A stretch of 11,978 bases of DNA from positions 1 to 11,978 of the forward strand of contig DAOTVZ010000186.1 of the NCBI GenBank assembly GCA_034436045.1. Direction: 5' to 3'. A program made the translations under genes and the position numbers. This document shows, piece after piece, positions 5,069 through 11,978 of the stretch. Under the pieces are notes generated by a model that saw nothing but the letters and a program-made list of their open reading frames with translations, made no database searches and had not been told where the DNA came from. The stretch is from H111-94 sp034436045 (lineage in GTDB: Bacteria; Chloroflexota; Ktedonobacteria; Ktedonobacterales; Ktedonobacteraceae). How positions within the stretch are numbered: position 1 is the first letter of the stretch; each line of letters opens with the position of its first letter.

Positions 5069-7441
5069 CTACGATATAACTTTATAGGATACATTTCCGT
5101 CTTTCGCGATAATCAGGCTATAGATAGTGCGCGTGGGGAAGGCTTGCTGCAATTCCTGGTAATCGGCGGAGTTGCTGGCGAAGGCATAGAGGATATTGCC
5201 GTGAAACTGTGGGTCGTTGAGTGCAAAGAGATCGACTTCATACAGGTAAAAGTTGTCGGTGACGATGATGGCGTGATGCATTGGCGGATGGTATAGCTCT
5301 TGCGTATTGATGAACGAGCCTGCTGGTAAAGCAGCATAGTTATGATAGATTTGTAGTTGGCGTGGCTGATAGTAAAAGAGGTTACAGCCAAGCAGGGCCA
5401 GAACAAGTGCAATACTAAGAAGTTGCCCGTTATAGGGCGTCTTATAGATGCTAACAATGCTCTGACCTGTAGCCATCAGCGCGTAGATGCCGCGAGCTGT
5501 GAGGATGAGCAGGAAGGGCAAGGTTTCGTAGAGGTAGCGCGGGCCGAGGTAGATACCATGATAGAAATAGCCGATAAAAGCTCCGGCGACGAGCGTTGTG
5601 ATGATGAGTAATATCCAATCGGTGGCCCGCGTGCGGCGCGTGAGGAAGAGAACGGCAATGAAAGCGAGCGTAAGGTAGAAAGGCCAGCCGAAGAGATCAA
5701 TGGCCAGGCTGGTCAGCAGTTCATCGAGGTTGACGAAGCCCGCCGCTAGCGTGTGTTGCCCGTAGAAGCCGATACCTTTGCCGAAGCCCCAGTGGTCGCC
5801 GGGGAAGAAGAGGGAGCGCGGCGTCGTCAGTGCGTTGCCGGTCAACATCCGGTTATAGCCCAGCCTGATGACAACAAAAAAGAGGATGATGCTCAGTGTT
5901 GCCAGCCCAAAGATGAGCCAGCGCCACCACTGTTTGCGCCAGCCAGTTTTGAGCTTTTTGAAGACATGCCAGTGCAGCACAAACAGTCCCAAAACGATGA
6001 GAGTGACTATCATAAGCGCTACCTCATCGCGGGTCAGAATAGCCATGCCGAAGAGCAAGGTGGCTAACGGCAGGTTCCAGCCAGGTGCGCCTTGTAGCAA
6101 GCATAGCAGTGCCCACGTGCCCCAGACTAGATAGAAGAGCGCTATGGTATGACTCATGTAGCTGGCGGCAAGATAGCTATAGAAGGGTGAAAGTGTGCCC
6201 AGGATGACGGTCAGGCTGGCAATCTTGCGATCATATAGTCGTGCCGCTATCAGGCCGATACCCAGAAGGGCGAACGTGCCGAGGAGTGGCTCGGTAAGCC
6301 AGGGAACGCCTAGCCAGATGCCCGGTACAAGCGTCAAGGATGTTCCTGGCCCATATTGGGCGAACCAACGTCCATCATGTACGACCATGAATGGCCCTGG
6401 AAAAAGGTTGCTAGCAGGTGGAGGCGAGAGCCAGAGTCGTCCTTGCGCGTACATTTTGGCGGTGAAAAAGTAGGCTGTAGCGTCGAAGATGTGTGGTTCA
6501 GCGCGATACTCGTAAAGAGCGATCCAGCAGGTATAGATAAAGGAGACGATTAACGCAACGAAAGCAAACGGATGCAGGTAAAAAATGTTTTTGAATTTTT
6601 TACACTGTATCATTTTCGCTCGTGCGGCGTTTATAGTATGCAGAAATCGCTGTGCGGTATTGCGAAGTGAGTTCGCAAGAGAGTCCGCTGCGACTGTGAG
6701 CGTTCTGATGCCGATCAATAGCGCAATGGTGCTTTCTCCGAGCGTGATGACGAGCAGCAGGACGATGGCCCAGATAAAATTTTTGAGCAGGAAATCGATC
6801 ACCATGGCGGCAAAGGGGAGGGGATCGGTCGGAAAGAAAGTGCTGGCAAGCGTTACCTGGTCGCTGGTGCGCGTCACCGCGATGAAGCGGTCGTTGCGGT
6901 CAAGGGTGATTGCCAGGGCAGTGCCGTTGCTCAAGAGCAGGTTGAGCGTCATCGGTGTTTCCGGCTGCTGTAACTCGACGGTGAAGCGCTCATTTTCACT
7001 ATCGGGGAGGATGATTGAGGAACCGTTGACGGGCCAGGCTATCGTCGTCAGTCTATGCGAACCGTTCCAGACCTGCGCGTTACGCCAGCGGCTCAGGCCG
7101 TTCAGATTGCGCATCCAGGCTTGCAGGCGATAGTACCATGTAGAAGAGATGCTGTGCAGGTAAGATATATCGAGGGTGAAGTTGTTGGTGCTATCGCTGC
7201 CGTCAAGCTGATACTCATGAACAACCTGGGCGTGCGGGGCAAACTGCACCTGAAGTGGGACGCCGTTCGTGTTGAGCGAAAGCACCTGGCTACCGACATG
7301 TAGCGTAATGTTCTGCTGATGGACAACTATTGAGACAGGCAAGCTATACTGATAACAAAGCCAGTCGCCACCGAGCAGTAATGCAAGCAGTGCTAACAAC
7401 ACGCCTGTTTGTTGAGCTACGCGGAGAAAAAAGATACGCAC
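5069..7441 (-). CDS. GT-C (family 39-like) membrane glycosyltransferase with N-terminal extracytoplasmic domain
   Basis: Large polytopic inner-membrane protein, 790 aa, probably transferring a sugar from a polyprenyl-phosphate carrier at the outer membrane face. Residue numbers count from the GTG at 7441. Layout: a membrane anchor (about 6-25), a soluble extracytoplasmic beta-rich domain (about 30-210), a second helix (219-243), a basic cytoplasmic linker (245-285), then a GT-C core of many helices from about 289. The first outer loop of the core carries EPHIFDATAYFFTAKMYAQG (315-334) with Asp320, the position of the catalytic acid in PMT/ArnT-type enzymes. Next come QYGPGTSL (362-369) and LTRDE (469-473); the last 90 residues look soluble and outer-facing. 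The start is uncertain: GTG with GAGAGG four bases upstream is favoured, but the TTG at 7453 is possible. Donor and acceptor unknown. Context with DUF2298 and Agl23 proteins, transcribed divergently, suggests envelope glycan or glycoprotein assembly. Confidence 0.85.
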   Translation of the reverse strand: MRIFFLRVAQQTGVLLALLALLLGGDWLCYQYSLPVSIVVHQQNITLHVGSQVLSLNTNGVPLQVQFAPHAQVVHEYQLDGSDSTNNFTLDISYLHSISSTWYYRLQAWMRNLNGLSRWRNAQVWNGSHRLTTIAWPVNGSSIILPDSENERFTVELQQPETPMTLNLLLSNGTALAITLDRNDRFIAVTRTSDQVTLASTFFPTDPLPFAAMVIDFLLKNFIWAIVLLLVITLGESTIALLIGIRTLTVAADSLANSLRNTAQRFLHTINAARAKMIQCKKFKNIFYLHPFAFVALIVSFIYTCWIALYEYRAEPHIFDATAYFFTAKMYAQGRLWLSPPPASNLFPGPFMVVHDGRWFAQYGPGTSLTLVPGIWLGVPWLTEPLLGTFALLGIGLIAARLYDRKIASLTVILGTLSPFYSYLAASYMSHTIALFYLVWGTWALLCLLQGAPGWNLPLATLLFGMAILTRDEVALMIVTLIVLGLFVLHWHVFKKLKTGWRKQWWRWLIFGLATLSIILFFVVIRLGYNRMLTGNALTTPRSLFFPGDHWGFGKGIGFYGQHTLAAGFVNLDELLTSLAIDLFGWPFYLTLAFIAVLFLTRRTRATDWILLIITTLVAGAFIGYFYHGIYLGPRYLYETLPFLLILTARGIYALMATGQSIVSIYKTPYNGQLLSIALVLALLGCNLFYYQPRQLQIYHNYAALPAGSFINTQELYHPPMHHAIIVTDNFYLYEVDLFALNDPQFHGNILYAFASNSADYQELQQAFPTRTIYSLIIAKDGNVSYKVIS

Positions 7442-7562
7442 ATAACCTCTCAACCATTCAGCATTAATCGTTTCTGCTATCTTAGCATATATTGCTCGCT
7501 ATATAGAAGTAGTATGATTGAGGTCTGTTGGGAATATGATTGTTTCCCGGTCATGGCGACTC

Positions 7563-7571
7563 TGCTATAAT
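7563..7571 (+). promoter_or_regulatory. Extended -10 promoter for the DUF2298 gene
   Basis: TGCTATAAT (7563-7571) is a perfect extended -10 element (TGn followed by TATAAT). A partial -35, TTTCCC (7543-7548), sits 17 bases upstream and TTGTTT (7540-7545) 20 bases upstream. Start of transcription would fall near 7578, giving a leader of roughly 240 bases that contains the inverted repeats. Orientation fits the DUF2298-Agl23 operon. Confidence 0.5.
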
Positions 7572-7646
7572 AGCAAAAAAGGGGATAAGCAGGAACTCAG
7601 AGCCTCGCAGCCACGTTACTAGTAGAGTACTTTGATTGCAACCAGT

Positions 7647-7691
7647 ATCATTGTAGGCAAGGCGACCACAAGGGGGCATTCCTACAATGAT
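7647..7691 (+). repeat. Palindromic intergenic repeat, copy 1
   Basis: ATCATTGTAGG (7647-7657) and CCTACAATGAT (7681-7691) are perfect 11-base inverted ends around a 23-base centre that contains CAAGGCGACCACAAGGG. The core GGCAAGGCGACCACAAGGG (7656-7674) recurs inverted, with one mismatch, at 7730-7748. This terminal-inverted-repeat architecture resembles a very small MITE or REP-type element. No transposase is nearby. Confidence 0.65.
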
Positions 7692-7714
7692 GACGGGCAA
7701 TGATAGCGTTATAC

Positions 7715-7763
7715 CATTGTAGAGGTGTACCCTTGCGGTCGCCTTGCCCTTGTCGCTATCATT
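7715..7763 (-). repeat. Palindromic intergenic repeat, copy 2 (inverted)
   Basis: On the minus strand this reads AATGATAGCG (7763-7754), then the core GGCAAGGCGACCGCAAGGG (7748-7730), then CCTCTACAATGG (7726-7715). The core matches copy 1 at 18 of 19 positions, and the end CCTCTACAATG resembles copy 1's CCTACAATG with two bases inserted. AATGATAGCG also occurs on the plus strand at 7699-7708. The left terminal repeat of copy 1 is not preserved here, so this copy is diverged or incomplete. Confidence 0.55.
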
Positions 7764-7816
7764 ATCGCGCGGCGCTATGTTTTCATGTTACCAGCTAATT
7801 TTTGTAGAGAGAATCT

Positions 7817-10183
7817 ATGATCCAACTATTTCAGATGTGGGCTATGGTCGAGGCGCTGGGGATTGTGTGTTTGCCGCTCACAATCACCGTCTTTCATAAT
7901 CTGCCCGACCGGGGATGGGCTTTTACTAAAGCTCTTGGCATGGCAAGCCTGGCTTTTGCTGTCTGGTTTCCTCTGATGGTCTTTCATGCGCTACCTTACA
8001 ACCGGCTCTTTATCGTGGGCGCGTTGTTGTTCCTGGTTGTGCTGAACATCGTTGGTTTCGTGAGAGTACGGCATGCACTGGTCAAGTTCATTCGCAGTAA
8101 CATCCCCTATATTCTCTTAACCGAGGTAGTCTTTCTGGGCATGGTCTTCCTGCTGGGCTGGATTCGCTCCTATGGCCCGAACATACAGTCTTTTGAGATG
8201 TTCATGGATGAAGGCTTTATCGCGGCCATTATGCGTAGTCCTCATCTGCCACCGAATGATATGTGGTACGCGGGCTATTCTATCAACTACTATTATTATG
8301 CCCATTTTGTGATTGCTACGCTGGCGAAGTTGTTGGGTCAGATTCCATCTATTGCCTTCAACACAGGTATATCTATCTATTTTGGCTTAACGGCAGTATG
8401 TATGTTTGGTGTCTCCTGCAATCTTGTGACATGGGCACGTTACGCACGCACGCGGGCAAAGGAGGGAGCTTCAGAGTTGGAGCGGCCTGACGTGGTGCTG
8501 TTGCCGTTATGGAAATCTGCGCCATTTGGCGTTATGTCTTTTGTAATGGGGCTGGTGCTGGGTAATCTGGCAGCGACTCAGCAGTGGTGGATCGTGCATG
8601 GGAACCCGATGATCTATAACTGGTTCAGTCCCTCACGTGTCATCGATAAGACTATCAACGAATTTCCGGCCTTCAGTTTCCTGCTCTCGTGCTTTCACGC
8701 GCACGTCCTCACGCTGGCTTTTACCATCACCAGCATTGCAATGGCCTTCAATCTCTTTTTAGAAGCGGACGGCAAAGGGTTGAATGCCTTCGGGCGCGGC
8801 TGGCGCTTGCCTTTCACGCTCCTGATGACGGCTCTGCTGCTCGGCGGCCTCTTCGTGATGAACGGATGGGATTATCCGACCTACATGGGACTGGCGCTGG
8901 TTTGTATCGCTTTGCAGCAGTGGCGTGCCTATGGCTCACGCATTAATCTCAGCCTTGTGCTGGATGTCTTGACGGCGGGCGCATTGCTGGTAGCGCTCTC
9001 TTTCCTGCTTTATACCCCGTTCTACCTCAATTTCATCTCGCCGTCGCAGGGCCTCGGTATTGTTGATGCCGCTAATCGCTCGCCCTTAAGCAATGAAATG
9101 CTAATCTATGGTCTGTTCGCCTTCGTCTTTGTCTCGCTACTAGTCGCCAGTACACTCAAGAAACCGGTCGTTGCAGCATTTCCAGGCGGCGGTGTGTCGA
9201 GTGGCAGTATGGAGAGTGAGGCGGTGCAGCAACGCAAGTTCTATCTGGGCATTGCGGGTATTCTCCTATTTCTGCTGGTCGGTCTGGCCACTTTGGTACT
9301 GGTTGGCAATAGCACGACGCTGGTGGTGATGGGTAGCATAGCCATTATGGGGGCAGTACTGGTCTTCTACACGCTGGATGATCGAGCGCAGGCTTTTACG
9401 GTACTGCTGGGAGCAACGGCCTTCGCGCTGGTTGCGATGTGCGAGATCATCTTTCTGCGCGATGTCTTTGCCAGCAACTATCCGCGCATGAACACCGTTT
9501 TCAAGTTCTACTTTCAGGCGTGGTCTTTGCTGGCGATCACCTCTGGGACGGGCCTCTACTTTATTCTGGATAGCTTTAAGCCTGCTCTTGACGCTGTATT
9601 CAGGCAAAAGATGGTGTTGCATGTGTTGGAAGGTGTATGGTCGCTTGGCCTGCTGGCGCTACTGCTGGCCGGAGCGGTCTATCCGATCTATGGCACCTAC
9701 GCGCGCACAAATTTCTTCGCTCATCGCACTAACAGCCTGGACGGTTTGACGTACCTGCAATATGTGCCGGATGAGCCGGGCGACTACGCGGCCATTCGCT
9801 GGATTAATGCACATATTAAGGGCGATCCGGTGATTGTCGAGGCGGTGGGGCCGGATTATAGCGAGTACGCGCGCGTTTCAGCTTTTACTGGTTTACCGAC
9901 AATCATGGGCTGGGTTGGGCACGAGTATCAATGGCGCGTCAACTGGCTCAATAATCCCCAGCATGCCCTGGACTTCAATCGGCGGAGCGTGGACGTTGAT
10001 ACTATCTATACCAATCCGAATCCGACGGTGGTGCTGGCGACGATGGCGCGCTACCACGCGACTTATCTCTACGTGGGGCCTCTGGAGTATCAGAAGTACC
10101 AGAGGGCCAATCTTACGCGCTTTAAGACGTTTATGCAAGTAGTTTATAATGCAGATGGAGTGGCTATTTATAAGGTGAAGTAA
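7817..10183 (+). CDS. DUF2298 / Chlor_Arch_YYY (TIGR03662) polytopic membrane protein
   Basis: Very hydrophobic inner-membrane protein, 788 aa, within the 700-900 residues known for single-domain members of this Chloroflexi/archaeal family. Motifs seen in order are FMDEGF (129-134) with the acidic pair Asp131-Glu132; SPHLPPNDMW (141-150) leading into SINYYYYAHF (155-164), the namesake tyrosine cluster; FHAHV (293-297); NGWDYPTY (349-356); and NYPRMNTVFKFY (554-565). The outer C-terminal part holds TGLPTIMGWVGHEYQWR (691-707). A dozen or more membrane helices alternate with these loops. The early Asp-Glu resembles the catalytic acidic loop of GT-C glycosyltransferases, and the family is suspected to be GT-C-like, but no reaction is established. 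The ATG follows a GAGAGA-type site (7808-7813). The next gene, 121 bases on and on the same strand, is an Agl23-type protein, the usual partner, so the two probably form an operon. Confidence 0.9.
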   Translation: MIQLFQMWAMVEALGIVCLPLTITVFHNLPDRGWAFTKALGMASLAFAVWFPLMVFHALPYNRLFIVGALLFLVVLNIVGFVRVRHALVKFIRSNIPYILLTEVVFLGMVFLLGWIRSYGPNIQSFEMFMDEGFIAAIMRSPHLPPNDMWYAGYSINYYYYAHFVIATLAKLLGQIPSIAFNTGISIYFGLTAVCMFGVSCNLVTWARYARTRAKEGASELERPDVVLLPLWKSAPFGVMSFVMGLVLGNLAATQQWWIVHGNPMIYNWFSPSRVIDKTINEFPAFSFLLSCFHAHVLTLAFTITSIAMAFNLFLEADGKGLNAFGRGWRLPFTLLMTALLLGGLFVMNGWDYPTYMGLALVCIALQQWRAYGSRINLSLVLDVLTAGALLVALSFLLYTPFYLNFISPSQGLGIVDAANRSPLSNEMLIYGLFAFVFVSLLVASTLKKPVVAAFPGGGVSSGSMESEAVQQRKFYLGIAGILLFLLVGLATLVLVGNSTTLVVMGSIAIMGAVLVFYTLDDRAQAFTVLLGATAFALVAMCEIIFLRDVFASNYPRMNTVFKFYFQAWSLLAITSGTGLYFILDSFKPALDAVFRQKMVLHVLEGVWSLGLLALLLAGAVYPIYGTYARTNFFAHRTNSLDGLTYLQYVPDEPGDYAAIRWINAHIKGDPVIVEAVGPDYSEYARVSAFTGLPTIMGWVGHEYQWRVNWLNNPQHALDFNRRSVDVDTIYTNPNPTVVLATMARYHATYLYVGPLEYQKYQRANLTRFKTFMQVVYNADGVAIYKVK

Positions 10184-10304
10184 AAGATGGTCGGCTGGCT
10201 GATTGTTGTTGCTGGTCGCGTGTCATTGCCGCTTTGCATAGAGGGTAGAGGCGTTCAGGTGGGCTGTCCTGGGCGTAGTTCTCTAACTCAGGAGGAAAAG
10301 TTCT

Positions 10305-11978
10305 TTGAAAAGTTATGATACTGAATCACGCAACAAGGAAAGTATCGCCGAGACTCAGGTCGAGCATGCTGCCGATGAACAGGAAGTGCAATCGCTTGAG
10401 GCGGTGAACATGGAACTGGATGTAGCGGAGCAGAATGACGAATATGGAGTAATCGAAGAAGGGCCAAAGGAGCAGGTAAAACCCGGTTTCAAGCCACCTT
10501 CGCGTGAGCAATGGCTCAACTGGTTGCCTTTCTGGGCCTTGATCCTGGTGGGCGGTATTCTACGCTTTTGGGAACTGGGCATGAGGCCGCTGCACCATGA
10601 TGAGAGCCTGCATGGGTACTTCGCGCTGCAACTGCTGCATAATAATATAGAAAACTGGGCATCCTGTCTCGGTGGCACCAATCCCAACTGCTATACCTAT
10701 GATCCTTTATTACATGGCCCGTTCCAGTTTCACGCAATTGCCCTTGTCTACCTGATTGCGCAGTGGTTGGGCGCACCCGATCATGGTGTCAATACCTTCA
10801 CGGTGCGTATCGTCGCGGCCACGCTCGGCACATTGATGATCGGTTTGCCCTACTTTATGCGTGACTATCTGGGCAAATTGGGAGCATGGCTGGCGGCATT
10901 CTTATTGGCGGTCGCGCCAAGCATGGTCTACTTCTCGCGCTTCGCCCGTGAAGATATCTACATGGCTTTCTTTACCTTGCTACTGGTGGTGGCAACGGGC
11001 CGCTATATTCGCGAACGCAAGATGCGCTGGCTCGTGATCGGCGCAGCAGCTTTTTCGCTCTCCTATGCCACTTCTGAGGCAACCTTCCTGACGATTGCCG
11101 TCTTCGGTAGCTTCCTGGGTGCGCTGGTCTGCTGGGAACTGGGCAAACACTGGCATGTGCGTGAGAAGGTCGGCGAGCCACTCAAGCGCTATCTGCCCCA
11201 ACATGGTGGATTGTTGCTGGTTGCGCTCTATTTCATTATCTTCCTGCCTGTTGCGAAAATCGGTTTGGGGATACTGGATGCGCTCTCAGCTTATGTCACC
11301 AATCCCAAAAATACGCCGAGCGCGAATCTTTTTGTAGAGAACCTCAAGAATATTACGGTCGATCTGGTGCCCTGGATCGGCATTCTGCTCGGCGCTTATA
11401 TCCTCAGCATTCTGGTACGCGAGTTGCGTGGCAAGATACCACCGCAAGGACGACGCGGGCTGGCGCAACATGTTGATCCAGAGCGTCAACCACTGCTGGA
11501 CTCGATTGTGACCATGCCCTGGACACACTGGTTCTTTGCCGTTCTCGCCGCCTGGACGATCTTCCTGGTACTCTTTACCGCGCTATTTACCAATATTCGC
11601 GGGGGCATCGGTGATGGCATCTGGCAGGGACTCTACTACTGGTTGCAACAACAGCAGGTGGCACGCGGCGGACAGCCCTGGTACTACTACCTCTTGCTCA
11701 TTCCTCTCTATGAACAGATCGGGGTTGGGTTTGGCATCGTAGGTATTATTCGTTGCCTGTTGCGGCCCAATCCCTTCCGGCTCTTCCTGGTCTACTGGTT
11801 CATCGGCAATTTTGTGATCTATTCCTGGGCCGGCGAGAAGATGCCCTGGTTGATGATCTTTATGGTAATGCCCATGTGTCTGCTGGCCGCTATCGGTCTG
11901 GAGCCGTGCATCATAACGCTATGGAACTGGTTCAAAGGCTGGCAAGAGAATAGGCGCACCACCAGCGTGACTCCTGTT
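10305..11978 (+). CDS. Agl23-type (TIGR03663) membrane protein, 3' truncated by the window
   Basis: First 558 codons of a large polytopic membrane protein, still open at the right edge. It belongs to the flippase-activity-associated Agl23 / TIGR03663 family, distantly related to dolichyl-phosphate-mannose protein mannosyltransferases and nearly always found with DUF2298 proteins. The family's invariant elements are present: Asp99-Glu100 in LHHDESLHGYFAL, His137-Gly-Pro139 in DPLLHGPFQFH, and arginines 212 and 215 in YFSRFAREDIYM. Further along are QPWYYYLLLIPLYE (457-470) and SWAGEKMPWL (507-516), also typical. A strongly acidic cytoplasmic tail (1-69, 18 Asp/Glu against 7 Lys/Arg) precedes the first helix at about 70. 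The start is TTG at 10305, because a perfect AGGAGG (10290-10295) stands nine bases upstream and an in-frame stop at 10284 excludes earlier starts. The probable role is handling lipid-linked sugars at the outer membrane face; the exact activity is unknown. Confidence 0.88.
   Translation, partial: MKSYDTESRNKESIAETQVEHAADEQEVQSLEAVNMELDVAEQNDEYGVIEEGPKEQVKPGFKPPSREQWLNWLPFWALILVGGILRFWELGMRPLHHDESLHGYFALQLLHNNIENWASCLGGTNPNCYTYDPLLHGPFQFHAIALVYLIAQWLGAPDHGVNTFTVRIVAATLGTLMIGLPYFMRDYLGKLGAWLAAFLLAVAPSMVYFSRFAREDIYMAFFTLLLVVATGRYIRERKMRWLVIGAAAFSLSYATSEATFLTIAVFGSFLGALVCWELGKHWHVREKVGEPLKRYLPQHGGLLLVALYFIIFLPVAKIGLGILDALSAYVTNPKNTPSANLFVENLKNITVDLVPWIGILLGAYILSILVRELRGKIPPQGRRGLAQHVDPERQPLLDSIVTMPWTHWFFAVLAAWTIFLVLFTALFTNIRGGIGDGIWQGLYYWLQQQQVARGGQPWYYYLLLIPLYEQIGVGFGIVGIIRCLLRPNPFRLFLVYWFIGNFVIYSWAGEKMPWLMIFMVMPMCLLAAIGLEPCIITLWNWFKGWQENRRTTSVTPV

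Larger units (their letters stand above)
7454..7816. other. 363-base divergent intergenic region
   Basis: This gap separates the glycosyltransferase and DUF2298 genes. It holds an extended -10 promoter facing right and two inverted copies of a palindromic repeat, each listed separately. No open frame with a plausible ribosome binding site, tRNA or recognisable riboswitch was seen. The 7454-7560 part is AT-rich and should hold the glycosyltransferase promoter, but no clear pair of boxes stands out. Confidence 0.7.

Noticed and set aside
5054..5069. Terminator hairpin after the glycosyltransferase gene (GAGA/TCTC)
   Set aside because: The stem is only four base pairs with an eight-base loop and no U-tract, well within chance.
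6585..7133. A 182-codon open frame on the plus strand inside the glycosyltransferase gene
   Set aside because: It is antisense to a gene with clear domain structure, is rich in Arg and Ser as expected of a shadow frame, resembles no family and lacks a good ribosome binding site.
7647..7763. CRISPR array in the intergenic repeat region
   Set aside because: There are only two repeat copies, in opposite orientation and diverged, without regular spacers or cas genes.
10184..10304. Small gene or strong hairpin between the DUF2298 and Agl23-like genes
   Set aside because: No open frame with a ribosome binding site and no substantial inverted repeat was found; the gap looks like a plain operon spacer.

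Overview
The window carries nine protein-coding genes, eight complete and one running off the right edge, at moderate GC and with small intergenic gaps. The last two genes suggest the source: a DUF2298 / Chlor_Arch_YYY membrane protein followed by an Agl23-type (TIGR03663) membrane protein. These two families are known to co-occur, mainly in Chloroflexi and some archaea. With the moderate GC, the AGGAGG-type ribosome binding sites and a dispersed palindromic intergenic repeat, a Chloroflexota bacterium is most likely, perhaps Ktedonobacteria. That assignment is inference from family distribution, not a database match. || Left part (1-5000) is a patchwork of small stand-alone enzymes and membrane proteins. 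A LOG-family nucleotide phosphoribohydrolase (-) diverges from a HAD-IA phosphatase (+). The HAD gene converges on a four-helix DUF4383-like membrane protein (-) across a perfect 15-bp hairpin. A PhzF-family isomerase (+) converges, with only 6 bases between stop codons, on an aquaporin (-) of the NIP type whose first NPA box is NPV. A GNAT acetyltransferase (+) converges on a VOC/glyoxalase-fold protein (-) across a 14-bp hairpin. No common pathway links these genes; the hairpins at two of the three convergent junctions look like shared bidirectional terminators. || Right part (5069-11978) is an envelope-glycosylation-like locus of three very large polytopic proteins. A GT-C (family 39-like) glycosyltransferase with an unusual N-terminal extracytoplasmic module lies on the minus strand. 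A 363-base divergent intergenic region follows, holding an extended -10 promoter and two inverted copies of a palindromic repeat. The DUF2298 protein and the Agl23-like protein (truncated by the window) then follow on the plus strand as a probable operon. All three carry features of lipid-linked-sugar transferases of the GT-C fold: acidic residues in the first outer loop, many helices and, in the first two, an outer C-terminal domain. The likely theme is transfer or translocation of lipid-linked sugars at the outer face of the membrane, but the DUF2298/Agl23 pair has no settled biochemical role in bacteria; it is the most interesting under-described system here. || No RNA genes, insertion sequences, CRISPR arrays, phage genes or broken genes were seen.
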